This document shows, in pieces, positions 7,829 to 15,785 of a stretch of 34,377 nucleotides of DNA (position 1 is its first letter; each line of letters starts with the position of its first letter). This DNA is from QNYQ01 sp964542985 (GTDB lineage Archaea > Thermoproteota > Thermoprotei_A > Sulfolobales > Pyrodictiaceae). The notes beneath the pieces were generated by a model, which was not told the DNA's origin, ran no database searches, and worked only from the letters and a program-made list of their open reading frames with translations. Position numbers and translations under genes: made by a program. The stretch covers positions 1 to 34,377 of the forward strand of contig CAZIWH010000011.1 of assembly GCA_964542985.1 (NCBI GenBank), written 5' to 3'.

Positions 7829-8479
7829 TTGGCTCACATAGGCGCGGAGAGGCGAATATACATAGCCCTCGCAGCCCTCACCGCCGCAGCCGCGGTAGCG
7901 GCAGCCTACGCCACCCTGAGTCACCGGGGCGGAGCGGCGTCCACAGTACCCCCGGCGGCCGCAGCCACCACTGCTCCCCCAGTGCCGATCCCCCAGTGGC
8001 TCACCGAGGCGCCGAGGAGCATAGCCGTCTCCTCACCCGCCTTCCCCGAGGGCGGTACGATACCTCCTCGCTACACCTGCGACGGCGCCGACGTCTCCCC
8101 ACCCCTCCGGTGGAGCAACATACCGGGGGACGCTAGGTCGCTGCTCATACTCATGTATGACCCCGATGCGCCCAACGGGTTCTTCATCCACTGGGTGCTC
8201 TACAACGCGCCCCCGGAGCTGCGGGGGCTCCCCGAAGCCGTGCCCCGGGAGCCGGTGACCAGGTACGGCATGCAGGCTGTGAATGACTTCCGCCGCATAG
8301 GCTACGGTGGCCCCTGCCCGCCGCCGGGGAGCAGGCACCGCTACGTCATCATCGTCGCCGCGCTGGACGAGAAGCTTAGCCTGCCACCCGGCGTGCCGGC
8401 GAGAGAGGTGCTCGCTCAGGCTAGGGGGCATGTGCTAGCCTACGGGCTCTACTACGGCGTTTACAAGCGCCAGGGATAG
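7829..8479 (+). CDS. Secreted/membrane-anchored PEBP (YbhB/YbcL Raf-kinase-inhibitor-like) protein
   Basis: A 216-aa protein with one N-terminal hydrophobic helix (about residues 9-28), an Ala/Pro/Thr linker (to about 55), then a complete phosphatidylethanolamine-binding-protein domain. The family motifs DPDAP, HWVLYNAP and YGGPCPPPGSRHRY are intact, forming the anion-binding pocket. The cellular role of archaeal members is unknown. The anchor suggests it faces outside the membrane. TTG at 7829 is the start that includes the hydrophobic helix. It is probably co-transcribed with the thioredoxin gene 82 bases downstream. Confidence 0.85.
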   Translation: MAHIGAERRIYIALAALTAAAAVAAAYATLSHRGGAASTVPPAAAATTAPPVPIPQWLTEAPRSIAVSSPAFPEGGTIPPRYTCDGADVSPPLRWSNIPGDARSLLILMYDPDAPNGFFIHWVLYNAPPELRGLPEAVPREPVTRYGMQAVNDFRRIGYGGPCPPPGSRHRYVIIVAALDEKLSLPPGVPAREVLAQARGHVLAYGLYYGVYKRQG

Positions 8480-8561
8480 CGGCCACACCATGGGAAGCCC
8501 CTAGCGGGCTAGTCGTGAATAAGGCGCTGCAGCTGGACAGCCCACGGGTGGCTGGATAGTC

Positions 8562-8993
8562 TTGGCTGCGGGTGAGTACGAGGAGTTCCTTGAAGAGTTC
8601 GGGTTCCTCGAGGAATCAAGCGAGTTCATAAGAAAGCTCCGGAGGAGCGGCGTAGTGGAGTACGTGACTAGCACGGACAGGTTCCTGGAGATACTCAAGG
8701 AAAACCCTATTGTCGTAGCGGTCTACACAACCCCTGCCTGCAGCGCCTGCGCGATATACAAACCGATATTCTACATAGTTGCCTCGGAGCACCCGAGAGA
8801 GGTCAAGTGGGTTGAGGTGGACGCCTACCAGGCTCCGGAGGCGGCCTTCGCCTATGGCGTCTCGGCCACGCCCACCACGATAATATTCGTGGACGGGGAG
8901 CCCGTGGACGGCTTCGTTGGGATAATGGATGAGGAGGGACTCTGGGAGACCGTGAAGCCTTACGTGGACAAGGCTAGGCGCCGGGAGGGATGA
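8562..8993 (+). CDS. Thioredoxin-like protein with CSAC active site
   Basis: A 143-aa protein whose first 35 residues are an acidic helical extension, followed by a thioredoxin fold. TTPACSAC carries the redox pair C60/C63, and the cis-proline segment SATPTTIIF follows at residues 101-109. The TPACSAC active site is a common crenarchaeal variant of WCGPC. It would reduce protein disulfides in the cytoplasm; no signal peptide is visible. It starts with TTG at 8562. The last 20 bases overlap the end of the opposite-strand unknown gene. Confidence 0.85.
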   Translation: MAAGEYEEFLEEFGFLEESSEFIRKLRRSGVVEYVTSTDRFLEILKENPIVVAVYTTPACSACAIYKPIFYIVASEHPREVKWVEVDAYQAPEAAFAYGVSATPTTIIFVDGEPVDGFVGIMDEEGLWETVKPYVDKARRREG

Positions 8994-9504
8994 CGAGCAG
9001 ATCCAGCTCGTCGCCCTCCAGCCTCTCTACCACAACCTTGTAGGCATCGCCGGGTGTGTGGTCAAGCTTCCTCCCAGGCGTCACCGCCACAGCCTTGCCA
9101 CCCACAGCTTCTATCATCCCCATTATTATCCCTACTATCGGCGCCGCCGTAACTATATCGTTGCTGAGGTGCTCTAGGCCCCTGAAGCGTAGCCGCGTCC
9201 TACCATCCGGCAGTCTCTCCACCAGGGCCTCCGCCCTGTAGCTGCTCCCACCTATCAGCTTCGTAACCCTCTCCAGCCTCTGGAACAAGGGCACCGGGTC
9301 TCCTAGATCGGGGCAGCAAGCCTGCCTCACCGCGGAGTAGATCCTTCTGGAGGTCTCTGCGAACACCTTGCTCAGTAGCACGAAGCCTGCATTGCCGCCC
9401 ACCGCGTTCCTCAGCACGCTGGGTATGGAGTAAAAGGTTATGTCTGTCGCGAATTGCATGCATATGGTTAGACTCTCCTTAGCCTGGCCACACGCTTCCG
9501 CCAA
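8974..9504 (-). CDS. Conserved-looking protein of unknown function
   Basis: A 176-aa soluble protein. I do not recognise it with confidence. It has an N-terminal half rich in small helices with SVLRNAVGGNAG and a CC pair, then a strand-rich middle (AEALVERL, RTRLRFRG), a helix-forming PIVGIIMGMIEAVGG segment and a closing strand. The layout faintly recalls V4R/TRAPP-like small-ligand domains, which is speculation. TTG at 9504 gives this length. ATG at 9459 is also attractive because an aaggagag motif lies upstream of it on the minus strand. The 3' end overlaps the thioredoxin gene tail by 20 bases. Confidence 0.55.
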   Translation of the reverse strand: MAEACGQAKESLTICMQFATDITFYSIPSVLRNAVGGNAGFVLLSKVFAETSRRIYSAVRQACCPDLGDPVPLFQRLERVTKLIGGSSYRAEALVERLPDGRTRLRFRGLEHLSNDIVTAAPIVGIIMGMIEAVGGKAVAVTPGRKLDHTPGDAYKVVVERLEGDELDLLVIPPGA

Positions 9505-9525
9505 GCTTGGATCCCCGTGTTGAGG

Positions 9526-9545
9526 GATGGGCTTCCAGTCCCATC
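9526..9545. repeat. Short inverted repeat gatggg/cccatc
   Basis: A 6-bp stem with an 8-base loop lies in the 136-base gap between the unknown minus-strand gene and the plus-strand membrane-protein gene. An AT-rich patch (tgattaatcc, about 9583-9592) further along may be the promoter for the latter. Nothing else is recognisable in this gap. Confidence 0.3.
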
Positions 9546-9640
9546 ACGCAGCTATAACCGCTGCCAATGGCTGTGATAGTAACTGATTAATCCAGGATAA
9601 CCGGCTCCTCGGAAGCTGCATAGAGAGAGGAGGCAGGGCC

Positions 9641-10209
9641 TTGCCTGCTTGCAGCGCATTGCTGCTGCTCCAGTGCATCCTAGGAGCCCTGGGTGCCGGC
9701 GCTGCACTGCACGCCGCCTACAGGGTGAAGAAGGCTGCCGACGCTATTGATAGCTTCCCGCTCCGCCTGCTGGCGGCGGGACTGGCAGTCTTCGCCGCCG
9801 CGCTGTTGCTCGATGCTTTCTCTCCACTGGCCTCCCCGGTGCACCCCAGTAGGGCGCCATGGGGCGGGGCGAGGAGACCCGAGCAGGTGACCTTCATACA
9901 CGTTAACCACGTCTCTATGCTGGAGCAGCCGCTTTACATGGTGGCCTACACGCTCTACGCTGCAGCGGTGTACGGCAGCCACGTGGAGGCCGGGGAGGAG
10001 GCGCCCCCGGAGAGACTGGAGAGACTGGCCGCGGGCATACCGCTGGTCGCGATGTCTACGTGGACTACAATATAGCCGCTATCTTGCTGCTCGCGGCCGC
10101 CGGCTACATGGTGCTCACGAGGGGCGGGGCCAGGCCTAGGTGGCTGCTCTTCTACACTACCCTCGCCGTCAGCCACGTCGCTGCCGCCGCTGCTACTCTA
10201 CCTCCCTGA
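9641..10209 (+). pseudogene. Polytopic membrane protein interrupted by a -1 frameshift
   Basis: The open frame runs from TTG 9641 (with ggagg about 10 bases upstream) to a stop at 10073-10075, giving 144 aa with about three hydrophobic segments. In the -1 frame the sequence continues from about 10051 as DVYVDYNIAAILLLAAAGYM and then a second apolar helix ending in SHVAAAAATLPP, with a stop at 10207-10209. That continuation has the composition of two more transmembrane helices and fills the otherwise empty space before the next gene. The intact protein would be about 189 aa with five helices. A lost base, a sequencing error or programmed -1 frameshifting all fit. No family is recognised; proximity suggests a link to the respiratory genes. 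Confidence 0.55.
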
Positions 10210-10244
10210 GCCGAGGTAGAGGGAGCCTGGGGCGCCCGTGGACG

Positions 10245-10517
10245 GTGACGAGGCGGAAGTTCCGGAGCCAGGCGGGAATAATCCTAGACATGCTTGAGGC
10301 CCTCGAGGCTTACGGCCCACTTAATGCCACGAGGCTCATGTACTATGCCAACACCTCTTATGGCCGCCTGAAGGAGGTACTGACCCGGCTCTTAGAGCAG
10401 GGGCTTGTAGAGGAGTGCGAGCCCCACCGGTACTGCATAACCCCCGAGGGGGGGAAGGCTCTTAGACAGCTCCGTGAAGCAGGAAGACTCCTGGAGAACC
10501 TGGGCTACAAGCTCTAA
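10245..10517 (+). CDS. Winged-helix DNA-binding protein (HTH_45/Sso10a-like)
   Basis: A 90-aa protein if GTG 10245 is the start. It reads as helix (AGIILDMLEALE), helix-turn-helix (LNATRLMYYANTSYGRLKEV), wing (EECEPHRYCITPEG) and a C-terminal helix. This is the arrangement of small crenarchaeal winged-helix regulators in which the last helix dimerises as a coiled coil. The frame is open back to 10140, but that part overlaps the frameshifted membrane gene and looks non-coding. Lying just before the cytochrome and napA genes, it is a candidate local regulator of nitrate respiration; this is inference from position. Confidence 0.7.
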   Translation: MTRRKFRSQAGIILDMLEALEAYGPLNATRLMYYANTSYGRLKEVLTRLLEQGLVEECEPHRYCITPEGGKALRQLREAGRLLENLGYKL

Positions 10518-10581
10518 GCCGCAGCTTCTACACCAGGGATGGAGAGGGCTTAATCCCGCCCGAAGATTTATGGCGGAGCCC

Positions 10582-10590
10582 TAATTTATA
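10582..10590 (+). promoter_or_regulatory. TATA box of the cytochrome gene
   Basis: The bases taatttata lie about 27-35 bases before ATG 10617, the spacing expected for a nearly leaderless archaeal transcript. No ribosome binding site is visible, which agrees with a leaderless start. Confidence 0.6.
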
Positions 10591-10616
10591 GAAACAGATG
10601 GCGCAACGTTTGAATC

Positions 10617-11345
10617 ATGGTAAATCGGGCTGAACTTGCCGTGGTGAGAAACGCCATGGATGCAAAGAGGCTTCTTCCCGTGCTCGGCTTCCTAGGCCTC
10701 CTGCTGGCCGCCGGCCTGCTGGCGGCGATACACAGCCAGGCTATGAGCAACGGCGCCCCCGCCCTCAACTGTATCCAGTGCCACCAGGACGCGAAGAACC
10801 GCCCCGCCAAGTTTGTGGTCGAGGGGCTCCCGGAGAAATACGAGCCCGGCAAGACCTACAAGATAACAATCAAGATCACTGAGGGGCCCAAGTGCACCAG
10901 CGTCGCCTGCGGCGGCTTCGCCGTCTGGGCCAGCGCCGGCAAGCTAATAGTCATCGACAAGACGAACACAATGCTAGCCAAGCTACCCACTGGTGAGACC
11001 ATACTGACCCACACCAAGGCTGGAAGCCATCTCCGCGAGTGGACCTTCGAGTGGCAGGCCCCCAGCAGCTGCACAAAAGTGACATTCAAGATATCAGTGC
11101 TGGCGGCAAACGGTGACGGCACCTTCAACGGCGACGCCTACGCTAAGAAGACCTTGACGCTTACATGCGCGCAGCCACAGAAGACTACAACCACTAAGAT
11201 AGCCACCGAGACAATGACCAGCGTTGTAACGACAAGCACCCCAGTGAAGACTGTTACTCAGCACAACACGGCACTAGCCATAGGTATCGCTATTATAATC
11301 TTCCTAGTGGTCACTGCCGGCTATCTGATGCTCGCCAGAAAGTAA
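10617..11345 (+). CDS. Membrane-anchored monoheme c-type cytochrome with Reeler-like domain
   Basis: A 242-aa exported protein. It has a signal/anchor helix at about residues 18-38, then one CIQCH heme-c motif (C52, C55, H56). A beta-sandwich domain follows (about 62-178) with the pattern YEPGKTYKITIKI, GGFAVWASAGKL, FEWQAP and LAANGDG...GDAY. That pattern matches the Reeler / choice-of-anchor V domain found with cytochromes. After a Thr-rich linker (about 185-215) there is a C-terminal membrane helix (about 218-239). Four further cysteines in the domain could form two disulfides. It would sit outside the membrane next to the NapA-type enzyme encoded just downstream and could pass electrons to it. 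The distal heme ligand cannot be identified. ATG at 10656 is an alternative start. Confidence 0.75.
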   Translation: MVNRAELAVVRNAMDAKRLLPVLGFLGLLLAAGLLAAIHSQAMSNGAPALNCIQCHQDAKNRPAKFVVEGLPEKYEPGKTYKITIKITEGPKCTSVACGGFAVWASAGKLIVIDKTNTMLAKLPTGETILTHTKAGSHLREWTFEWQAPSSCTKVTFKISVLAANGDGTFNGDAYAKKTLTLTCAQPQKTTTTKIATETMTSVVTTSTPVKTVTQHNTALAIGIAIIIFLVVTAGYLMLARK

Positions 11346-11356
11346 AGGTAGCCAGC

Positions 11357-11399
11357 AGGAGGAGCATAGCGTCTAGACAGCCCCTCCTCTGCCGTTTTT
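11357..11399 (+). terminator. Probable terminator after the cytochrome gene
   Basis: Complementary arms aggagg (11357-11362) and cctcct (11383-11388), with a gtctagac palindrome between them, are followed by five T's (11395-11399), just after the cytochrome stop at 11345. It suggests that the cytochrome and napA are separate transcripts. Confidence 0.45.
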
Positions 11400-11519
11400 G
11401 TTCCAAGGCATACAGGCTTCACCGCCTGGCTCCCCTTTATCAAGGGCCACTATGACCCCGTTAGAGGCTTCACCTTGCATACCCCTGTCCCTCTACACCC
11501 CGAAAGGATGTGGCGGACT

Positions 11520-11541
11520 CCTAAAATACACGCGTTTTAAC
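11520..11541 (+). promoter_or_regulatory. Candidate napA promoter region
   Basis: An AT-rich patch (cctaaaatac, 11520-11529), followed by the near-palindrome cgttttaacg around 11532-11541, lies 53-75 bases before ATG 11594. The first is a possible TATA element and the second a possible operator. An aagaggtg motif near 11573-11580 could act as ribosome binding site at a rather long spacing. Confidence 0.35.
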
Positions 11542-11593
11542 GTGAAGGATTTTCTAATGGAGCAGTCCCCGTAAGAGGTGCCTTCTGGGCTCA

Positions 11594-14500
11594 ATGGGGG
11601 TTGGAGCATTGCCCGATGAAACTCGTAGAGATATCTTGAAGGCCATTGCGCTTGGTGCCGCTCTAGCCGCGGTGGGCGGCGCCGCAACCTACTATGGAAC
11701 CGGCAGCAAGAAGACCATTTACAGTACCGTGAAGAAGACGCTCACAAAGCTCATAACTAAGACCGAGACAGTAACTGCCGGCGCCACCCAAACCACCGCA
11801 GCAAAAACGACCACAACCGCTGCGAAGAAGCTCGCCATAGTCCCGGTGGGTCCCTGCAGGTTCTGCGGAACCGGCTGCGGCGTCCAGGCCCAGATTATAG
11901 TTAACCCGGAGACCGGGCTCGCCAAAGACATAATCGCATTAACGGGTATACCTACATACCCGGTGAACCACGGTGCCCTCTGTACCAAGGCGTTCTACAT
12001 ACACAAGGCTATCGGCTGGGGTGGCAACAAGACTGCCATGGAGCAGAGGCTGAAGAAGCCCCTGGTAAACAAGGACTGGATAATACCCGGCAAGAACAGG
12101 CCGCCAATAACTGTTGAGGAGATAAAGCTGGCGCCCAGAGTAGCGAAGAAGCAGGTGACCAAGAACCCGGCCGCAACCATACCCACCGTCGACTTCGTGA
12201 AGAAGAACTTCGTCGAGGTCGACTGGGACACCGCTGTCAAGTTCTTTACCGCATTGTTCAAGTACGCGCTGCAGAAGTACGGGCCACACAGCTTCGCCTA
12301 CTACGGTAGCGGCCAGCTGGGCACCGAGGAAAGCTATGTGATCAACAAGCTTACCAAGGCAGGCATCCACACTAACAACCTCGACGGCAACCCGCGTATG
12401 TGTATGGTTAGTGCTGTTGGCGGCTTCATAACCAGCTACGGCGCCGACGAGCCCGAGGTCAGCTACGACCACATTGACGGCATCTCCGCCACCGGCAAGG
12501 CAAAGTACCTGACCCACGCCGACACCTTCCTGCTAATAGGCACCAACACCGCCGAGGCACACCCCATATTATTCGGCCGCATCGCTAGAGTAAAGCAGCT
12601 GAACCCGAACGCGAAGATAATCCTCGCCGATCCCCGTAAGACGAGGAGCGGCGTCGTTGCCGATCTCTGGCTCCCGCTTAGGTGGAGTATGGACGTTGCA
12701 TTCCTCCACACCTTGGCCTACATAGTGGCCTTTGAGCTAGACAACTGCAAGGTTGATACAAAGAACTGGAAGGTTGAGTGCAACTGGAAGTACATTGACC
12801 TCAAGTGGCTGAAGAGGCATGCGGACTTCGCTATACCAACCCAGAGCGCCAAGACATGGGCGCTGAAAGACTATAACAGCAAGTACAACAATATGGGCAA
12901 GCTCAACATAGTGTGGGACATGGGTACCACTGCAAGCATGAAGACTAACTACAAGCTGTACCCGAGCATAGGCAAGCAGTACAAGAGCGAGGATGAGATA
13001 GAGAAGGACTGGTGGAAGGGCTTCGCACTATACCTGAAGTTCCTCGAACTCTACAAGCCGGAGGTTATGGTGAAGATACTGTTTGGCGACGAGAAGCCGC
13101 TGATAAACAGGCAGCTCGCCCAGAAGCTGATACAGAGCGGTGAGCTGAGCCCCGACAAGGTGAACATGAGCGGCACCGACCCGTTCGTAGAGATAGACCC
13201 CGTTGAGGCGATGAGGCTTGCAGCGAAGTGGCTGGCGGAGGGCAGGACGCTGGTCTTCTGGACTATGGGCATCAACCAGAAGATACAGGGCGTCCACGCG
13301 GTAAACGGCATCATAAACTTCCTGGCGCTAACCGGCAAGATAGGGAAGTTCGGCTGCGGCAGCTTCAGCCTCACCGGTCAGCCAAACGCTTGTGGCGGTA
13401 TTCGTGACCAGGGCGGCCTGGCGCACGTGCTGCCTTATGGTAGGCTGATAGCGCTGAAGGCCGCGAGGGAGCAGGTACAGAAGATATGGCAGGACTTGAC
13501 CCGCGAGTACCTCAAGGAGCGCGGCTACCCGCCTAGCGTGATAGAGAGGGAGGTCAAGAAGGTCTACATACACCCGATTCCTGGGCCCCACGTAATCGAG
13601 ATGTTCCGCCGTGTTAACGCCGGCCAGCTGAAGATAGTATGGATTGCTGAGACGAACCCCGGCCAGAGCCTGCCCAACGTCTACAAGTTCCGTGCTGGCA
13701 TGGCTAAGCCGCACGACGACGACCCAGCGTTCCCATTCATAGTTGTCCAGGACATTTACCCGACAAGGACCACTGATGTTGCTGACCTCATACTCCCTGC
13801 CGCCGCCTGGGGCGAAGAAGAGTTCAAGTATGGTTGCAGCGAGCGCCGCTACAGCATAGCCAGGTACATAATCGAGCCGCCGGGCGAGGCCGTTGGCGAC
13901 CACATGATATTCGCGTTGCTCGGCACCGCGTGGGAACAGGAGGGCCTAGTGCCGCTCGGCATTGTGAGCGGCTTCTGGCCCGAGGACGTGTTCAAGGCCG
14001 CCAAGGCTGCCGGCAAGAGCTGGGTCCAGTACGTGGTTGAGAAGACGCGCGACAAGAAGTGGCATGAGGAGTTCCTCAACAGGCTATGGGATCGCGATAT
14101 ACTGGCGCTAGCTAAGAACACGTACTACGACTTTAGCTACGTGAAGAGGGAGTTCTTCAGGAAGCTGATAAATGGCTTCAGGTGGCCGTGGCCAGAGCAG
14201 TACGCGACTAACCCGAGCATAAAGAAACGCTATGATACCTATCAGTCCGCAAGCAGGTACGCCTACCCCTACGACCCACTAATGCCCGACCCAGACGTGA
14301 TAAAGAAAATCTACAACACGGTATCTAAGATGAACAGCCCCGAAGAGATACACAAGTATATAATGGGGTTCGACGAGAACGTACTGCACCATGTACACAA
14401 GGCGAAATGGCTCGGCAAGCTGAGCCACAACCCGGTGCTGATGAAATGGGTGCTGAAGAACATCGTTGAAGAGATAGACGACATGGAGTACAAGAGGGCT

Positions 14501-15382
14501 AGCAAGGAGCCGGACGACTGGTACGTAGTGTTCTATGCTAAGCCGACCGGCAGGATGACCATATGGGCCAGGCCGTGGCTACCGGTAAACATGGATCATG
14601 AGACTGGTAAGGTTGAGGTAAACACCAAGGTGATAATAACTAGGGAGAAGCTTGACGTGGACGCTGTGTTTAAGGGCAAGATATCTGTGTTCGCCGAGCC
14701 CAAGGGGCCCTTCAAGATACTCGAGAAGCACATAGGCGTCCCGGCGAGCGGCGACCCACTAAAGGGCCTTAAGATACTGGAGACTAAGAACTGGGGCGAG
14801 GCGCTGAAGAGCAACTTCGGCGACATCGAGGCAATATTCCAGATAGCGCTAGCGCCCGCCGAGGCACCTGGCTTCAGGATGGTATACAAGCTTGAGAATG
14901 GGCAGACGCTGCTAGTGAGGGACGACAGGGACTATCCGATGGTTATGACTACCGGCCGTGTGATAGAGCATTGGCACACCGGCACCATGACCGGCAGGGT
15001 GCCGGAGCTGCACCGCGTAAAGCCATGCGCCTACGTCGAGATACACTACGAGGTGGCACAGAAGCTCGGCATCAAGCAGGGCGACTGGGTGACAATAGAG
15101 AGCCCGCGCGGTATACTCACTGTGCCTGCGAAGATACTGAACCCGAGGACTGGCCTAGGCGGCCCAAGGAAGGACTATGTGTTCGTGCCATGGTTTGACG
15201 AGAACAAGATGCCGAACGCGTTGACCCTGGACAACTACGACGTGCAGCCGTACTTCTTCCAGCCGGACTACAAGACCTGCGCAGCGAGGATAAGGAAGGC
15301 GAAGCCTAGCGAGATACCGCCGGGCGGCTGCACCTCCAAGGTACAGACCGGCAAGCCAAAGTACAACATCAACGTCTACTAA
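11594..15382 (+). CDS. napA: Tat-exported NapA-type molybdopterin nitrate reductase (extended archaeal form)
   Basis: This is the catalytic subunit of a DMSO-reductase-family enzyme, most like periplasmic nitrate reductase. A twin-arginine signal (TRRDILK, residues 10-16, then a hydrophobic stretch) directs export folded. The [4Fe-4S] ligands are C88, C91, C95 and C130, with the bridging lysine K132 (CTKAF). C270 in PRMCMVSAVGGF sits where NapA has its Mo-ligand Cys. NapA-like signatures follow: GTNTAEAHPILFGRI, GTDPFVEIDP, FWTMGINQ, SLTGQPNACGG, TNPGQSLPN, DLILPAAAW and the C-terminal TGRVIEHWHTGTMTGRVPEL. At 1262 aa it is about 400 residues longer than proteobacterial NapA, with insertions near residues 160-205, 385-500 and 790-1010. 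Nitrate is the likely substrate, reduced outside the membrane. The genes for napG and napH lie downstream on the opposite strand; no napB, napC or napD is present. Confidence 0.85.
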   Translation: MGVGALPDETRRDILKAIALGAALAAVGGAATYYGTGSKKTIYSTVKKTLTKLITKTETVTAGATQTTAAKTTTTAAKKLAIVPVGPCRFCGTGCGVQAQIIVNPETGLAKDIIALTGIPTYPVNHGALCTKAFYIHKAIGWGGNKTAMEQRLKKPLVNKDWIIPGKNRPPITVEEIKLAPRVAKKQVTKNPAATIPTVDFVKKNFVEVDWDTAVKFFTALFKYALQKYGPHSFAYYGSGQLGTEESYVINKLTKAGIHTNNLDGNPRMCMVSAVGGFITSYGADEPEVSYDHIDGISATGKAKYLTHADTFLLIGTNTAEAHPILFGRIARVKQLNPNAKIILADPRKTRSGVVADLWLPLRWSMDVAFLHTLAYIVAFELDNCKVDTKNWKVECNWKYIDLKWLKRHADFAIPTQSAKTWALKDYNSKYNNMGKLNIVWDMGTTASMKTNYKLYPSIGKQYKSEDEIEKDWWKGFALYLKFLELYKPEVMVKILFGDEKPLINRQLAQKLIQSGELSPDKVNMSGTDPFVEIDPVEAMRLAAKWLAEGRTLVFWTMGINQKIQGVHAVNGIINFLALTGKIGKFGCGSFSLTGQPNACGGIRDQGGLAHVLPYGRLIALKAAREQVQKIWQDLTREYLKERGYPPSVIEREVKKVYIHPIPGPHVIEMFRRVNAGQLKIVWIAETNPGQSLPNVYKFRAGMAKPHDDDPAFPFIVVQDIYPTRTTDVADLILPAAAWGEEEFKYGCSERRYSIARYIIEPPGEAVGDHMIFALLGTAWEQEGLVPLGIVSGFWPEDVFKAAKAAGKSWVQYVVEKTRDKKWHEEFLNRLWDRDILALAKNTYYDFSYVKREFFRKLINGFRWPWPEQYATNPSIKKRYDTYQSASRYAYPYDPLMPDPDVIKKIYNTVSKMNSPEEIHKYIMGFDENVLHHVHKAKWLGKLSHNPVLMKWVLKNIVEEIDDMEYKRASKEPDDWYVVFYAKPTGRMTIWARPWLPVNMDHETGKVEVNTKVIITREKLDVDAVFKGKISVFAEPKGPFKILEKHIGVPASGDPLKGLKILETKNWGEALKSNFGDIEAIFQIALAPAEAPGFRMVYKLENGQTLLVRDDRDYPMVMTTGRVIEHWHTGTMTGRVPELHRVKPCAYVEIHYEVAQKLGIKQGDWVTIESPRGILTVPAKILNPRTGLGGPRKDYVFVPWFDENKMPNALTLDNYDVQPYFFQPDYKTCAARIRKAKPSEIPPGGCTSKVQTGKPKYNINVY

Positions 15383-15399
15383 CACAATAGCGGCAACCT

Positions 15400-15426
15400 T
15401 CTCCTTCTCTTTTTGTTTCTATTCTT
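15400..15426 (+). terminator. Pyrimidine/T-rich terminator after napA
   Basis: A run of ttctccttctctttttgttt and further T-rich bases starts 18 bases after the napA stop. Such T-rich tracts without a hairpin are the usual crenarchaeal termination signal. Confidence 0.5.
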
Positions 15427-15467
15427 CAGAAGGCACTTCTCAAGCCACTACGTAGAGTCTTTTTGGC

Positions 15468-15683
15468 CCCCTATCTAGACCAACGTCGCTTGCTTAGGTA
15501 GGGGCTCGACAAGTCTACGGCAGTTAATAGCCCTGGCCTCTATAGGGAGCTGGTTAAGGCGCAAAGAGGACTAGGGTTCAAGTAAGCTGGAATTTGTATG
15601 GAGGACTAGCTTGGGCTGACGGGCCAGAGACGCCCGTTAAGCCAAGAGCGCAGCGACGAAAATCCTGCTTCTCCAGGCGGGAT
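15468..15683 (+). ncRNA. Highly structured noncoding stretch (three stem-loops), possible ncRNA or IS200/IS605-type relic
   Basis: The 403-base gap between napA and the radical SAM gene holds no convincing gene. It contains three stem-loops on the plus strand. The first is a 10-bp stem, 15468-15477 with 15495-15504, with one G-U pair. The second is a roughly 14-bp stem with single-base bulges, 15610-15624 with 15632-15646, and a 7-base loop. The third is a 7-bp stem, 15662-15668 with 15677-15683, and an 8-base loop. The last, followed by gcaagtgaatgaa, resembles my recollection of the right-end hairpins of archaeal IS200/IS605 elements and their omega-RNA. No tnpB coding remains, so the family link is tentative. 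Confidence 0.35.
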
Positions 15684-15785
15684 GCAAGTGAATGAATCCC
15701 CCAGCTGGTCTACGCTTCTTCCTTCGTATCAGTGTAGGGCTCTTGACGTCCCCACCATCTAGCGTGGCGGAGCATGTTGCGGTCG

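Noticed and set aside
10140..10244. Longer start of the winged-helix gene at 10140
   Set aside because: The added Arg/Ser/Cys-rich residues overlap the frameshifted membrane gene and are the out-of-frame reading of it.
10600..10612. Shared operator between the cytochrome and napA promoters (caacgtttg versus cgttttaacg)
   Set aside because: Only a short AACG/CGTT core is shared, too little to claim a common regulator site.
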